Below, in pieces: positions 38,537 through 49,143 of a DNA stretch of 64,000 bases. The stretch spans positions 1 to 64,000 of the forward strand of contig NZ_RFFL01000016.1 in the NCBI RefSeq assembly GCF_003696285.1, written 5' to 3'. Under the pieces are notes generated by a model that made no database searches, was not told the origin of the DNA, and saw only the letters and a list, made by a program, of their open reading frames with translations. Source of the stretch: Stutzerimonas nitrititolerans. GTDB taxonomy: Bacteria > Pseudomonadota > Gammaproteobacteria > Pseudomonadales > Pseudomonadaceae. Every line of letters starts with the position of its first letter. Positions within the stretch are counted from its first letter, which is position 1. The position numbers and the translations under genes are program-made.

Positions 38537-39417
38537 ACGGGCTCCCTTCGCCTGGCTTTCCAGCGCCTTCCCAGTGCGACCAGCCAGCAAGCCATGATGA
38601 ATGGCATGGTCAGCGGCGGCAGGCCCAGCCGGTCGAATCCTGCCCTGAGCAGCACCGCCGCGATGATTGCCAGCAGGGGCGCCACCCACGAACGATGGAC
38701 CTGGCTGACCGCCAGCGCGGCGAGCGCCGGGTTGTAGCCGGCCAGCCCGGCCAAGGCCTGCTGTTCCGAACCGCCAGCCGCCAGCAACAGAGCCAGGCCG
38801 CTGACCGAGCCGCAGAGCATCCAGGCCGCGGCCCTGCGATCGGCCAGCCATACGGCCACCATCACCAGCAACCCGGCCAACGGCTGGCCGAGGAAGATGA
38901 CCTGGCCGATGCCGGAGGCGACCGCGAAGAGCAGTCCTTGACCGTCCAGTATCAGCGGCGCATCGAGTCGCGCCGGGGTGACCAGATCGAGCGCCCCGGC
39001 CAATGCCAGCGCAAGCCAGCCGAAAAGCACGAAGGGCAGGGTGAAGCCGGGCAGCCAGTTGCGTTCGCGCATGGCGGCCATCAGGCGCACCTGCAGCAGA
39101 TTGGTCACCACCGAACCGAGCGCGATCAGCCCCAGCGTGAGCGCCGACAACCCCAGCAGCAGAACGAACAGCAAGCCCAGCAGCGCCGCGTTGTAGCCGT
39201 AGAGGCCGATCGCGATATCGGACTTGCGGTAACCCAGTGCGACGGCGCTGAAGGTGCCCACCAGCGCGCCGACCGTCGCCCCGATCATCAGGCCTGGGGC
39301 ATGCAGGGCGATCGCCAGCAGGATCAGCAGTCCGCAGCCGGGATGTGCCTGCAGGAATATCTGGCTGAAGCCGTTCAGGACGGCAGTAGTGCAACGCGAT
39401 GGGCTGAGAGTGAGCAT
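38533..39417 (-). CDS. Urea transporter (UT family)
   Basis: The 294-residue protein has about ten TM helices in two homologous halves, marked by the repeated sequences GLYGYNAALLGL (first half) and GLAGYNPALAALAV (second half), and LPGFTLPFVLFGW with LPPLTMPFIMACW, the LPxxTxPF motif of UT proteins. It is a channel-like carrier for urea in the inner membrane. It lies beside the glyoxylate and purine genes, where AllA releases urea, so it may take up or release that urea. No urease gene is in the window. Confidence 0.86.
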   Translation of the reverse strand: MLTLSPSRCTTAVLNGFSQIFLQAHPGCGLLILLAIALHAPGLMIGATVGALVGTFSAVALGYRKSDIAIGLYGYNAALLGLLFVLLLGLSALTLGLIALGSVVTNLLQVRLMAAMRERNWLPGFTLPFVLFGWLALALAGALDLVTPARLDAPLILDGQGLLFAVASGIGQVIFLGQPLAGLLVMVAVWLADRRAAAWMLCGSVSGLALLLAAGGSEQQALAGLAGYNPALAALAVSQVHRSWVAPLLAIIAAVLLRAGFDRLGLPPLTMPFIMACWLVALGRRWKARRREPV

Positions 39418-39451
39418 TTGCGGGGGAGAGGATCGCTCGGGTAAACGAGGA

Positions 39452-39473
39452 ACGGCGAGCCGAAGCTCGCCGT
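39452..39473 (-). terminator. Rho-independent terminator after pyruvate kinase
   Basis: Arms ACGGCGAGC (39452-39460) and GCTCGCCGT (39465-39473) with a 4-base loop, then TTCCTCGTTT on the minus strand. It lies 27 bases after the pyk stop and marks the 3' end of the gcl-to-pyk run. Confidence 0.8.
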
Positions 39474-39499
39474 CGAGAGGCTGGCGTCCGTTATGGTCC

Positions 39500-40915
39500 T
39501 CAGTTGAGCGTTTCGATCCGCAACGAATTGGTGCTGCCCGGCTGGCCCAGCGGCACGCCGGCGGTCACTATCACCGTATCGCCGGTGCCGGCCATGCCCT
39601 GCGCGCGAGCCAGTTCCAGCGCATTGGTGCAGACCTGCTCCATGTCGCGCATGGGCGCATCGAGAATCGAGTAGACACCCCAGGCCACCGTCAGCTTGCG
39701 TGCCGTGGCGATGCTCGGCGTCAGGCTGAGAATCGGCGCGCTCGGACGCTCGCGCGAAGCGCGCAGGCTGGAGCGCCCGGATTCGGTGTAGTTGACCAGA
39801 ACGGCGACCGGCAGGATGCCGCTGATCCGGCGAATCGCGCAGCTGATCGCATCGGACAGCGTGGCCTCGGCGCTCGGCCGGTTGACGTCGAGCTGGGCCT
39901 GGAAGTCCGGGCCGCTTTCCACCTGGCGGATGATCTTGCTCATCATGCTCACGGCTTCCTGCGGATAGTCGCCCGAGGCGGTTTCCGCGGAAAGCATCAC
40001 CGCATCGGCGCCTTCGGCCACGGCGTTGGCTACGTCGGTGACCTCGGCACGGGTCGGCGCGGGGGAGAAGCGCATGGACTCGAGCATCTGCGTGGCCACC
40101 ACCACCGGACGGCCCAGCTGGCGGCAGATGCGGACGATGTTCTTCTGGATGCGCGGCACGCTCTCGGCCGGTACCTCGACGCCCAGGTCGCCACGGGCGA
40201 CCATGATCGCGTCGCACAGCCGGGCGATTTCCCGCAGGTGCTGCACCGCCGAAGGCTTCTCGATCTTGGCCATCAGGAAGGCGCGGTCGCCGATCAGTTC
40301 GCGCGCCTCGTGGATATCCTGCGGACGCTGCACGAATGACAGCGCCACCCAGTCGACGCCCAGTTCCAGGCCGAAGCTGAGATCGCGCCGGTCCTTCTCG
40401 GTCAATGGGCTCAGTTCCAGCACCGCTTCGGGAACGTTGACGCCCTTGCGATCGGACAGCTCGCCACCGGCCACCACCCGCGTTTCGATGGCGTCGGCGT
40501 GCTTGGCGATCACCGTCAGGCGCAGGCGACCGTCATCCACCAGCAGGCTCATGCCCGGCTGCAGCGCTTCGATGATCTCCGGATGCGGCAGGTTGACCCG
40601 TGTGCTGTCGCCCGGTGTCGGGTCGAGGTCCAGGCGCAGGGTCTGCCCGCGCACCAGCTGCACCTTGCCTTCGGCGAAACGTCCGACACGCAGCTTCGGC
40701 CCTTGCAGGTCCATGAGGATGCCGATGGGCTGGTTCAGCTCGCGCTCGACCTCGCGGATCCAGCCGAAGCGTTCGGCATGGTCGGCGTGCTCGCCGTGGC
40801 TGAAGTTGAGGCGGAACAGGTTGACCCCGTTTTCGACCAGCGCGCGCACATCGTCGATGCTGCGCGTGGCGGGGCCCAGGGTGGCGAGGATCTTGACCTT
40901 CTTGTCGGGTGTCAT
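39500..40915 (-). CDS. pykF: Pyruvate kinase
   Basis: Pyruvate kinase transfers phosphate from PEP to ADP, giving ATP and pyruvate. This 471-residue protein has LFRLNFSHG (catalytic Arg, active-site loop), GPKLRVG, the Mg/K site MAKIEKPSAVQHL, the MVARGDLGVEVP motif and MLSAETASGDYP. It sits at the downstream end of the glyoxylate-glycerate gene set, so it would convert the 2-phosphoglycerate made from purines and glyoxylate (via enolase) to pyruvate. Fifty bases separate it from the glycerate kinase gene. Confidence 0.96.
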   Translation of the reverse strand: MTPDKKVKILATLGPATRSIDDVRALVENGVNLFRLNFSHGEHADHAERFGWIREVERELNQPIGILMDLQGPKLRVGRFAEGKVQLVRGQTLRLDLDPTPGDSTRVNLPHPEIIEALQPGMSLLVDDGRLRLTVIAKHADAIETRVVAGGELSDRKGVNVPEAVLELSPLTEKDRRDLSFGLELGVDWVALSFVQRPQDIHEARELIGDRAFLMAKIEKPSAVQHLREIARLCDAIMVARGDLGVEVPAESVPRIQKNIVRICRQLGRPVVVATQMLESMRFSPAPTRAEVTDVANAVAEGADAVMLSAETASGDYPQEAVSMMSKIIRQVESGPDFQAQLDVNRPSAEATLSDAISCAIRRISGILPVAVLVNYTESGRSSLRASRERPSAPILSLTPSIATARKLTVAWGVYSILDAPMRDMEQVCTNALELARAQGMAGTGDTVIVTAGVPLGQPGSTNSLRIETLN

Positions 40916-40964
40916 GGCAGGTTCCCCTGGCAGTTATCGTTATATGTCGTGTCGGTGCCGCCCC

Positions 40965-42236
40965 TCAGGCGGAAGGCGGCAGCACCAGGATCGCGCGGAA
41001 GTCGTTGACGTTGGTGCGGGTCGGGCCGGTCATCAGCAGGGCGTCGAGCGCCTGGAAATAGCCGTAGCCGTTGTTGTCGGCCAGCTCGTCGGCGGCGCTG
41101 AGCCCCAGCGCCTCGGCGCGGGCGTAGCTGTCCGGCGTCATCAGGGCGCCGGCATTGTCTTCCGAGCCGTCGATGCCATCGGTGTCGCCGGCCAGCGCGT
41201 AGACGCCGGGCAGGCCCTGCAGGTTTTCCGTCAGGCTCAGGAGAAACTCGGCGTTGCGTCCGCCCCGGCCATTGCCGCGCACCGTCACCGTGGTTTCACC
41301 GCCGGAGAGGATCACGCAGGGCGCGGCGATCGGCTGGCCATGCAGCACCACCTGGCGGGCGATACCGGCATGGACCTTGGCCACTTCCCGCGATTCGCCC
41401 TCCAGGTCGCCGAGGATCAGCGGGGCGATGCCGGCAGCCCGCGCTTTCTCGGCGGCGGCTTCCAGCGATTGCTGCGGCCTGGCGATCAGCTGGAAATGGC
41501 TGCGCGACAGGCAGGGATCGTCCGCCTTCACGGTTTCCGAGCGCGGATCTTCCAGCCACTGGCGCACATTGGCCGGGATCTCGATGTTGTAGCGGGTGAG
41601 GATTTCCAGGGCTTCGGCGCTGGTGGTCGGATCCGCTACCGTCGGCCCGGAGGCGATCACCGTGGCCTCGTCGCCGGGCACGTCGGAAATCGCGTAGGTG
41701 TAGACGCTGGCCGGCCAGCAGGCCTTGGCCAGGCGGCCGCCCTTGATCGCCGACAGGTGCTTGCGCACGCAATTCATCTCGCCGATGTGGGCGCCGGAAC
41801 GCAGCAGCGCCTTGTTGATCGCCTGCTTGTCGGCGAGGCTGATGCCTTCGGCCGGCAACGCCAGCAAGGAGGAACCGCCGCCGGACAGCAGGAAGATCAC
41901 CCGGTCGCTTTCCTGAAGGTTGCTGACCATTTCCAGCACGCGGCGGGCGACGCGCTCGCCGGCATCGTCTGGCACCGGATGCGCGGCTTCCACCACCTCG
42001 ATCTTGCGGCAGTCGGCGCCATGACCGTAACGGGTCACCACCAGACCGGAAATTTCCCCTTCCCAGGCCGCTTCGATGGCTTCGGCCATGGCCGCGGCGG
42101 CCTTGCCGGCCCCGATGACGATGGCTCGGCCGCTGCGATCGGCAGGTAGGTGATCGGCCAGTACCTGGCGTGGGTGGGCCGCGTCGATGGCGGCGGCGAA
42201 CAGCTCGCGCAGCAGGGCTTGCGGATCGAGGGTCAT
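40965..42236 (-). CDS. ttuD: Glycerate 2-kinase (MOFRL family; TtuD/GckA)
   Basis: The 423-residue protein phosphorylates glycerate, probably at C2, to 2-phosphoglycerate with ATP. Older annotation calls it hydroxypyruvate reductase. Motifs include VIGAGKAAAAMAEA, FLLSGGGSSLLALP, and the C-terminal MOFRL-type SGGETTVTVRG with ALAGDTDGIDGSEDNAGA and TGPTRTNVNDFRAILV. The ATG at 42236 has an AAGGAG site; a longer 5' ORF starts in a region with no coding sign. It receives glycerate from GlxR. Confidence 0.92.
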   Translation of the reverse strand: MTLDPQALLRELFAAAIDAAHPRQVLADHLPADRSGRAIVIGAGKAAAAMAEAIEAAWEGEISGLVVTRYGHGADCRKIEVVEAAHPVPDDAGERVARRVLEMVSNLQESDRVIFLLSGGGSSLLALPAEGISLADKQAINKALLRSGAHIGEMNCVRKHLSAIKGGRLAKACWPASVYTYAISDVPGDEATVIASGPTVADPTTSAEALEILTRYNIEIPANVRQWLEDPRSETVKADDPCLSRSHFQLIARPQQSLEAAAEKARAAGIAPLILGDLEGESREVAKVHAGIARQVVLHGQPIAAPCVILSGGETTVTVRGNGRGGRNAEFLLSLTENLQGLPGVYALAGDTDGIDGSEDNAGALMTPDSYARAEALGLSAADELADNNGYGYFQALDALLMTGPTRTNVNDFRAILVLPPSA

Positions 42237-42260
42237 GTGAAGCTCCTTGTATGAGGTCTG

Positions 42261-42332
42261 GGGCCGATTCCAGACCTTAGCGCTCGGCCATGCAAGTGAA
42301 AAAGGACAAGCGCTAAGGTTTGGAATCGACCC
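42261..42332. repeat. 24-bp imperfect inverted repeat between glxR and ttuD
   Basis: Arms 42261-42284 and 42309-42332 are reverse complements with 2 mismatches around a 24-base loop. The repeat lies 25 bases upstream of the ttuD ATG, within its likely 5' leader. Arm ends contain TTAGCGCT and AGCGCTAA. The rest of the 342-base gap, up to 42578, shows nothing recognisable. Confidence 0.7.
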
Positions 42333-42578
42333 ACCCGGCATTCGGGCCGTGACTCCTTCTGCCGGGCAGGTCGAAAGGGGTGCCGCCAGGAGGCGGCGGT
42401 TGAATCGTCGGACAGGCAAGGCCCAGGTCGTGGGGACGCGATGATTCCAGCCCTGCGTATTCGACGGTCAACCCTTGAGCGTCGCTGCGCCAGGGTTTGC
42501 GGTGAGCCACCACCCGTTCTGTCTGTCTGTCCCGTGAAGGTGGCTACCGCAGGCTCGGCTCAACTGGCTCGAAGCTTT

Positions 42579-43469
42579 TTACTTGTTGCGGATCGAGAAG
42601 TTGGACATGTGCTCCAGGCCCTTGATCAGCGCCGAGTGATCCCAGCCGCTGCCGCCGATCGACGCACAGGTGCTGAACACCTGTTGCGCGTTGGCGGTGT
42701 TGGGCAGGTTCAGGCCCAGTTCGCGCGCACCGGCCAGGGCCAGGTTGAGGTCCTTCTGGTGCAGGCTGATGCGGAAGCCCGGATCGAAGGTGCCCTTGAT
42801 CATGCGCTCGCCGTGCACTTCGAGGATCTTCGAGCCGGCGAAGCCGCCCATCAGCGCCTCGCGTACCTTGGCCGGGTCGGCGCCGTTCTTGGCGGCGAAC
42901 AGCAGGGCTTCGGCCACCGCCTGGATGTTCAGCGCGACGATGATCTGGTTGGCCACCTTGGCAGTCTGGCCGTCGCCGTTGCCGCCAACGCGGGTGATGT
43001 TCTTGCCCATGGCCTCGAACAGCGGCAGGGCGCGGGCGAAGCTTTCCTCGCTGCCGCCGACCATGATCGACAGGCTGCCGGCCTTGGCGCCGACTTCACC
43101 GCCGGAGACCGGGGCGTCGAGGTACTGCGCGCCGGTGGCGTTGATCTTCTCGGCGAACTGCTTGGTGGCGGTGGGGGAGATCGAGCTCATGTCGATCACG
43201 ATCTTGTTCTGGCCGACACCTTCGGCAACGCCGTTCTCGCGGAACAGGACGTCTTCGACCTGGGGCGTATCCGGCACCATGATGATGATGAACTCGGCTT
43301 CCTGAGCGACTTCCTTCGGGTTGGCCAGGGCGACGGCGCCGCCTTCGATCAGCGCGGCCGGGGCCTTCTCGTGATGTTCGGAGAGGAAGATGTTGTGACC
43401 GGCTTTCTGCAGGTTCTGAGCCATGGGCAGGCCCATGATGCCGGTGCCGATAAATCCGATTTTAGCCAT
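42579..43469 (-). CDS. glxR: Tartronate semialdehyde reductase
   Basis: GlxR reduces tartronate semialdehyde to D-glycerate with NAD(P)H. The 296-residue enzyme has the dinucleotide fold motif GFIGTGIMGLPMAQNL (5-20), the substrate-binding DAPVSGG (118-124, with Ser122), and the catalytic Lys171 in GQTAKVANQI, as in beta-hydroxyacid dehydrogenases. Its position between hyi and ttuD supports this substrate over 3-hydroxyisobutyrate. The hyi stop lies 38 bases upstream. Confidence 0.93.
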   Translation of the reverse strand: MAKIGFIGTGIMGLPMAQNLQKAGHNIFLSEHHEKAPAALIEGGAVALANPKEVAQEAEFIIIMVPDTPQVEDVLFRENGVAEGVGQNKIVIDMSSISPTATKQFAEKINATGAQYLDAPVSGGEVGAKAGSLSIMVGGSEESFARALPLFEAMGKNITRVGGNGDGQTAKVANQIIVALNIQAVAEALLFAAKNGADPAKVREALMGGFAGSKILEVHGERMIKGTFDPGFRISLHQKDLNLALAGARELGLNLPNTANAQQVFSTCASIGGSGWDHSALIKGLEHMSNFSIRNK

Positions 43470-43507
43470 GAGTTTTCTCCTTCAATTCAGTCTGGGGTCG
43501 CGTCAGT

Positions 43508-44305
43508 TCAGATCGCGTTATGCACGCTGTTCTGGTAAGGAGCCAGCCAGCCGAGACCGGCTTCGGTTGTGGTGGCCGGCTTGTATTCGCAGCCGATCCA
43601 GCCCTGGTAGCCGATGCGGTCCAGATGCTCGAACAGGAAGCGGTAGTTGATCTCGCCGGTGCCCGGCTCGTTGCGGCCGGGGTTGTCGGCCAACTGCACG
43701 TGGTTGATCACCGCCAGGTTGCTTTCCATGGTGCGGGCCAGATCGCCCTCCATGATCTGCATGTGGTAGATGTCGTACTGCAGGAACAGGTTGCTGCTGC
43801 CGACCTTGTCGCGAATCTCCAGCGCCTGGGAGGTGTTGTTGAGGAAGAAGCGCGGGATGTCGCGGGTGTTGATCATTTCCATGACCAGGCGGATGCCTGC
43901 TTCTTCGAGCTTCTTCGCCGCGTAGCGCAGGTTCTCGATAAGGGTCGCCTCCAGCTTGCCGAGGTCTGCACCCTTGGGCGCGATGCCGGCCAGGCAGTTG
44001 ACCTGGGTATTGCCCAGTACCTTGGCGTAGGCGATGGCCTTGTCGACGCCGGCGCGGAATTCCTCGACCCGCTCCGGATCGCAGGCGATACCACGGTCAC
44101 CGCCCGCCCAGTCACCGGCCGGCAGGTTGAACAGCACCTGGGTCAGGCCGTTGGCGTCCAGCTGAGCCTTGATCTCCTCGGCCGGGAAGTCGTAGGGGAA
44201 CAGGTACTCGACACCGCTGAAGCCGGCCTTGGCGGCGGCGGCGAAACGGTCCATGAAGTCCACCTCGGTGAAGAGCATGGACAGGTTGGCGGCAAAACGT
44301 GGCAT
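43508..44305 (-). CDS. hyi: Hydroxypyruvate isomerase
   Basis: This 265-residue TIM-barrel protein interconverts hydroxypyruvate and tartronate semialdehyde. Features of the family are MPRFAANLSMLFTEVDFMDRFAAAAKAGFSGVEYLFPYDF, YDIYHMQIMEGDLARTM and NHVQLADNPGRNEPGTGEINY, which contain metal-binding residues of the xylose-isomerase-like fold. Downstream GYQGWIGCEY is typical. It follows gcl in the same direction. Confidence 0.92.
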   Translation of the reverse strand: MPRFAANLSMLFTEVDFMDRFAAAAKAGFSGVEYLFPYDFPAEEIKAQLDANGLTQVLFNLPAGDWAGGDRGIACDPERVEEFRAGVDKAIAYAKVLGNTQVNCLAGIAPKGADLGKLEATLIENLRYAAKKLEEAGIRLVMEMINTRDIPRFFLNNTSQALEIRDKVGSSNLFLQYDIYHMQIMEGDLARTMESNLAVINHVQLADNPGRNEPGTGEINYRFLFEHLDRIGYQGWIGCEYKPATTTEAGLGWLAPYQNSVHNAI

Positions 44306-44642
44306 GGGTATCTCCTTGTGATCTGTAGGGATCAGTTCGGACGGGTTTGAAGCTACTGCGCTTGGCTAGGCTGCGTTGGAATCGAACTCAAAATGCTCAT
44401 TTACATAAGTAAACTCCGCTTCTTCGTTCGCTTCCGCCTTGCCTAGCCTGCGCTCGTAACGCTTCCAATCCCGCCCGGCGGTGTTGTGGTGGATGTGCTG
44501 CGCGACATCCACCCTACGGGGGGTGCTGCGGTGTTGCATCTGGTGGATATGCTTCGCGATATCCACCCTACGGTTGCTTGCGTAGGACGGGTGGCCGCCC
44601 CGTGGAAGACCACGAAGCGTTTTCCACGCGGTTACGGCTGCC
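44306..44642. other. Gcl-hyi intergenic region holding two REP-like copies
   Basis: The 337-base gap between gcl and hyi contains two copies of a hairpin repeat described as a separate feature (44488-44571). The portion 44306-44480 shows no ORF or promoter-like element. The size of the gap could put a separate transcription start for hyi here. Confidence 0.6.
44488..44571. repeat. Two copies of a GGTGGATGT-type REP-like hairpin
   Basis: First: GGTGGATGT (44488-44496), an 8-base loop and ACATCCACC (44505-44513), followed by CTAC. Second: GGTGGATAT (44542-44550), loop, ATATCCACC (44559-44567), again followed by CTAC. Two further copies (47478-47506 and 49047-49076) start with GTAGGGTGGAT, the same core on the opposite strand. 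Confidence 0.75.
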
Positions 44643-46424
<1,782 letters not shown>

Positions 46425-46540
46425 GGATCATTCCTCCTACGTTTTACTCGATAGTTTTTATACGTGGCCCAAGCATGCAGCGCTGGAACTGAAGGCGGAA
46501 TTGGTCGAGACTTCAGTTCTGTCGATATCAGGAGTATCGA

Positions 46541-47449
46541 ATGGATCGTTACACAGCCGTACACAGCTTCGTGCTGGTCGCCGAAGCCGGCAGCTTCGCC
46601 GCCGCTGCATTGAAGGAAGGCGTGACGCCGGTGGTGATGGGCCGCCGTCTCGATGCGCTGGAGCGCCACCTGGGCGTCAAGCTGATGCACCGCTCCACCC
46701 GTGGCCTGGCGCTGACCGACCTGGGCGAGCAGTACCTGGAGCGGGCGCGCGGGTTGCTCAAGGATTTCGACGAGGCCGACGCCAGCATCGCCAAGGACCG
46801 CACCTCGGTGCGCGGCCATCTGGTGATCTCGGCGCCGGCGGCATTCGGTCGCCGGCATATCGGCCCGCATGCGCCGGCCTTCCAGGCGCGCTTCCCCGAT
46901 CTGCAGCTGTCGTTCAACTTCACCGACAGCGTGGTCGACCTGGTACGCCACGGTTACGACATGGGCATCCGCATCGGCGAGGTCACCGACCCCAACTATG
47001 TGGCGGTCAAGCTGTTTCCCAATCGCCGGGTGGTCTGCGGTGCGCCGGACTACTTCGAGCGCCAGGGCGTACCGCGCGAGCTGGAGGACCTGGCGCGGCA
47101 CAACTGCCTGGCCTTCAACCTGCAGGGCGGGCAACAGCGCGGCTGGACCTTCCTGCGCGACGGCAAGCAGGTGGCGGTGCGGGTGGACGGCAACCTCGAC
47201 TGCAACGACGGCGAGCTGCTGTTCGACTGGGTCAAGCAGGGCCTGGGCATCGGCTGGCGCTCGACCTGGGAAATCCAGGCCGAACTCAAGCGCGGCGAAC
47301 TGGTGACCGTGCTCGACGAGTACGCACTGCCGGCCTACGACATTCAGGCGGTCTACCCGCAGCAACGCTACCTGCCGGCCAAGGTGCGCTTCTTCATCGA
47401 CTACCTGAAGGCGATCTACAACGCGCCCGGTTACTGGGAAACCCGCTGA
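46541..47449 (+). CDS. LysR-type regulator divergent from gcl
   Basis: This 302-residue regulator has the LysR helix-turn-helix (SFVLVAEAGSFAAAALKEGVTPVVMGRRLDALERHLG) and an effector-binding domain with YDMGIRIGEVTDPNYVAVKLFPNRRVVCGAP. The ATG has an AGGAG site. It is transcribed away from gcl with 116 bases between, so it is likely to control the gcl operon, with glyoxylate or an adjacent intermediate as inducer; this is inferred from context. Confidence 0.85.
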   Translation: MDRYTAVHSFVLVAEAGSFAAAALKEGVTPVVMGRRLDALERHLGVKLMHRSTRGLALTDLGEQYLERARGLLKDFDEADASIAKDRTSVRGHLVISAPAAFGRRHIGPHAPAFQARFPDLQLSFNFTDSVVDLVRHGYDMGIRIGEVTDPNYVAVKLFPNRRVVCGAPDYFERQGVPRELEDLARHNCLAFNLQGGQQRGWTFLRDGKQVAVRVDGNLDCNDGELLFDWVKQGLGIGWRSTWEIQAELKRGELVTVLDEYALPAYDIQAVYPQQRYLPAKVRFFIDYLKAIYNAPGYWETR

Positions 47450-47477
47450 GCCGAACCACGTCGCGTGGTTGCTGGTC

Positions 47478-47506
47478 GTAGGGTGGATGTCGCGTAGCAC
47501 ATCCAC
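47478..47506. repeat. REP-like hairpin copy 3
   Basis: GTAGGGTGGATGT (47478-47490) with ACATCCAC (47499-47506) around an 8-base loop, 29 bases after the LysR stop. It is the same family as the copies at 44.5 kb. Confidence 0.7.
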
Positions 47507-47553
47507 GCGCGGTGGCTACCGAAAAAACGCAGCCTTCGGCCATGAGGTGCATC

Positions 47554-48357
47554 GTGGATCGTCTGAAAATCGCCACCTTCAACATCAACGGTATCCGCGC
47601 GCGGCGGACCAATCTGCTCGAATGGCTGCAGCGTGAGCAACCTGATGTGGTCTGCCTGCAGGAATTGAAGGCGCAGGACGCGGACTTTCCCATCGACGAC
47701 ATCCGTGCCGCCGGCTACGGCGCGATCTGGCATGGGCAGAAATCCTGGAATGGCGTGGCGATCCTGTCGCGGGGCGACGATCCGCTGGAGATCCGTCGCG
47801 GCCTGCCGGGCGATCCCGACGACAGCCACAGCCGTTACCTGGAAGCGGCGGCCCATGGCGTCATCGTCGCCAGCCTCTACCTGCCCAACGGCAACCCGCA
47901 GCCGGGGCCGAAATTCGACTACAAGCTGGCCTGGTTCGAGCGACTGATCGAACATGCCGAAGGGCTGCTCGCCAGCGGCCATCCGGTGGTGCTGGCCGGC
48001 GACTACAATGTGGTGCCCACCGACGAGGACATCTACAACCCGCGTTCCTGGACCAGGGATGCGCTTTTGCAGCCGGAAAGCCGCGAGTGCTACCAGCGCC
48101 TGCTTGCCCAGGGCTGGACCGATGCCCTGCGCGCCAGATACCCGGACGAGCGCATCTACACCTTCTGGGACTATTTCCGTCAGCACTGGCAGAAGAATTC
48201 CGGCCTGCGCATCGATCACCTGCTTCTCAGCAAGGGCCTGGCGCCCCGCTTGAAAGAGGCGGGCGTGGATCGCTGGGTTCGCGATCAGGAACATGCCAGC
48301 GACCATGCGCCGACCTGGATCGAACTGGATATGGGCTCCATCCAGCGGGGCGGCTGA
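47554..48357 (+). CDS. xthA: Exonuclease III family AP endonuclease
   Basis: The 267-residue protein has the DNase-I-like fold: LKIATFNINGIRARRTNLLEWL, Glu in CLQELKAQD, LYLPNGNPQPGPKFDYK, AGDYNVVPTDEDIYNP (Asp/Asn), and the catalytic SDHAP at the end. It cleaves DNA at abasic sites and degrades 3' ends. I use the GTG at 47554 because a GAGGTG site lies 4 bases upstream; ATG codons 12 and 42 bases upstream lack one. It is not an obvious member of the purine regulon. Confidence 0.9.
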   Translation: MDRLKIATFNINGIRARRTNLLEWLQREQPDVVCLQELKAQDADFPIDDIRAAGYGAIWHGQKSWNGVAILSRGDDPLEIRRGLPGDPDDSHSRYLEAAAHGVIVASLYLPNGNPQPGPKFDYKLAWFERLIEHAEGLLASGHPVVLAGDYNVVPTDEDIYNPRSWTRDALLQPESRECYQRLLAQGWTDALRARYPDERIYTFWDYFRQHWQKNSGLRIDHLLLSKGLAPRLKEAGVDRWVRDQEHASDHAPTWIELDMGSIQRGG

Positions 48358-48442
48358 ACCTTCTTTCCGGCCCCGCAGTCGACTTGAACGGGAGGCCCGC
48401 GCAGAGGCGCGGCCATTAGAACGATTGCGCAGGAGATCGGAA

Positions 48443-48895
48443 ATGGACACGAAAGAAACGATTTCGGTACTCAACGACCTGATCGAAACCAGCAAAGACG
48501 GCGAGAAGGGCTTCCGCGAATGCGCCGAAGACCTCAAGCGTGCCGACCTCAAGACCACCATGATGCAGCGCTCCCAGGACTGCGCCAGCGCAGCGGCCGA
48601 ATTGCAGCAGCTGGTTCGCTCCCTCGGTGGTGATCCGGAAACCAGTTCGAGCGTGGCCGGCGACCTGCATCGGCGCTGGGTCGACCTGAAATCCATGGTC
48701 ACCGGCAAGGATGACGAGGCCATCCTCAACGAATGCGAGCGGGGTGAGGACGTGGCGCTCAAGAGCTACCGCAAGGCGCTCGACAAGGACCTGCCGGCGG
48801 ATATCCGCGTGGTGGTCCAGCGCCAGTTCCAGGGCGTGCAGCGCAACCATGACCAGGTCAAGGCTCTGCGCGACGCGGCGCGGGCCCGCGGCTGA
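48443..48895 (+). CDS. PA2169-type four-helix-bundle protein (DUF2383)
   Basis: The 150-residue acidic, helical protein begins MDTKETISVLNDLIETSKDGEKGFRECAEDLKRADLK, the PA2169/DUF2383 signature. Glu/Asp residues spaced along helices resemble a ferritin-like bundle, but the metal ligands are not complete. The ATG has AGGAGA. Homologues are stress- or stationary-phase-induced. It follows the exonuclease III gene by 85 bases and has its own terminator. Confidence 0.8.
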   Translation: MDTKETISVLNDLIETSKDGEKGFRECAEDLKRADLKTTMMQRSQDCASAAAELQQLVRSLGGDPETSSSVAGDLHRRWVDLKSMVTGKDDEAILNECERGEDVALKSYRKALDKDLPADIRVVVQRQFQGVQRNHDQVKALRDAARARG

Positions 48896-48916
48896 TCGGC
48901 TTTTGCAGGCTGAATG

Positions 48917-48946
48917 AAAACGCCAGCGTGATGCTGGCGTTTTTCT
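48917..48946 (+). terminator. Rho-independent terminator
   Basis: Arms AAAACGCCAGC (48917-48927) and GCTGGCGTTTT (48933-48943), running into T-rich sequence, 21 bases after the DUF2383 gene. Confidence 0.88.
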
Positions 48947-49000
48947 TTATTGGATATCGCTTTTCATAACCACCGCACCTTGGCTTGCCGCTCGTGACTT

Positions 49001-49076
49001 GTAGGGCCGAACAAGTTCGTCCCTACGGTGCGGGATGGTGAGTCATGTAGGGTGGATGCCGCTTTTTACATCCACC
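49001..49076. repeat. Two REP-like hairpins of different type
   Basis: GTAGGG-C-CGAAC (49001-49012) and GTTCG-T-CCCTAC (49015-49026) form one imperfect palindrome. GGTGGATG (49051-49058) and CATCCACC (49069-49076) form a second of the 44.5-kb family, preceded by GTAG. The rest of the 248-base gap is non-coding. Confidence 0.65.
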
Positions 49077-49143
49077 GTAACGGCGTCCGTTAGCGTGTTT
49101 TCTGGTAGTTGGTAAGCTCGTGGATCGGTAACGCGTGATCCCC

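Noticed and set aside
40026-42149. 707-residue plus-strand ORF over pyk and ttuD
   Set aside because: Antisense, low complexity and no ribosome site; both underlying genes are well supported.
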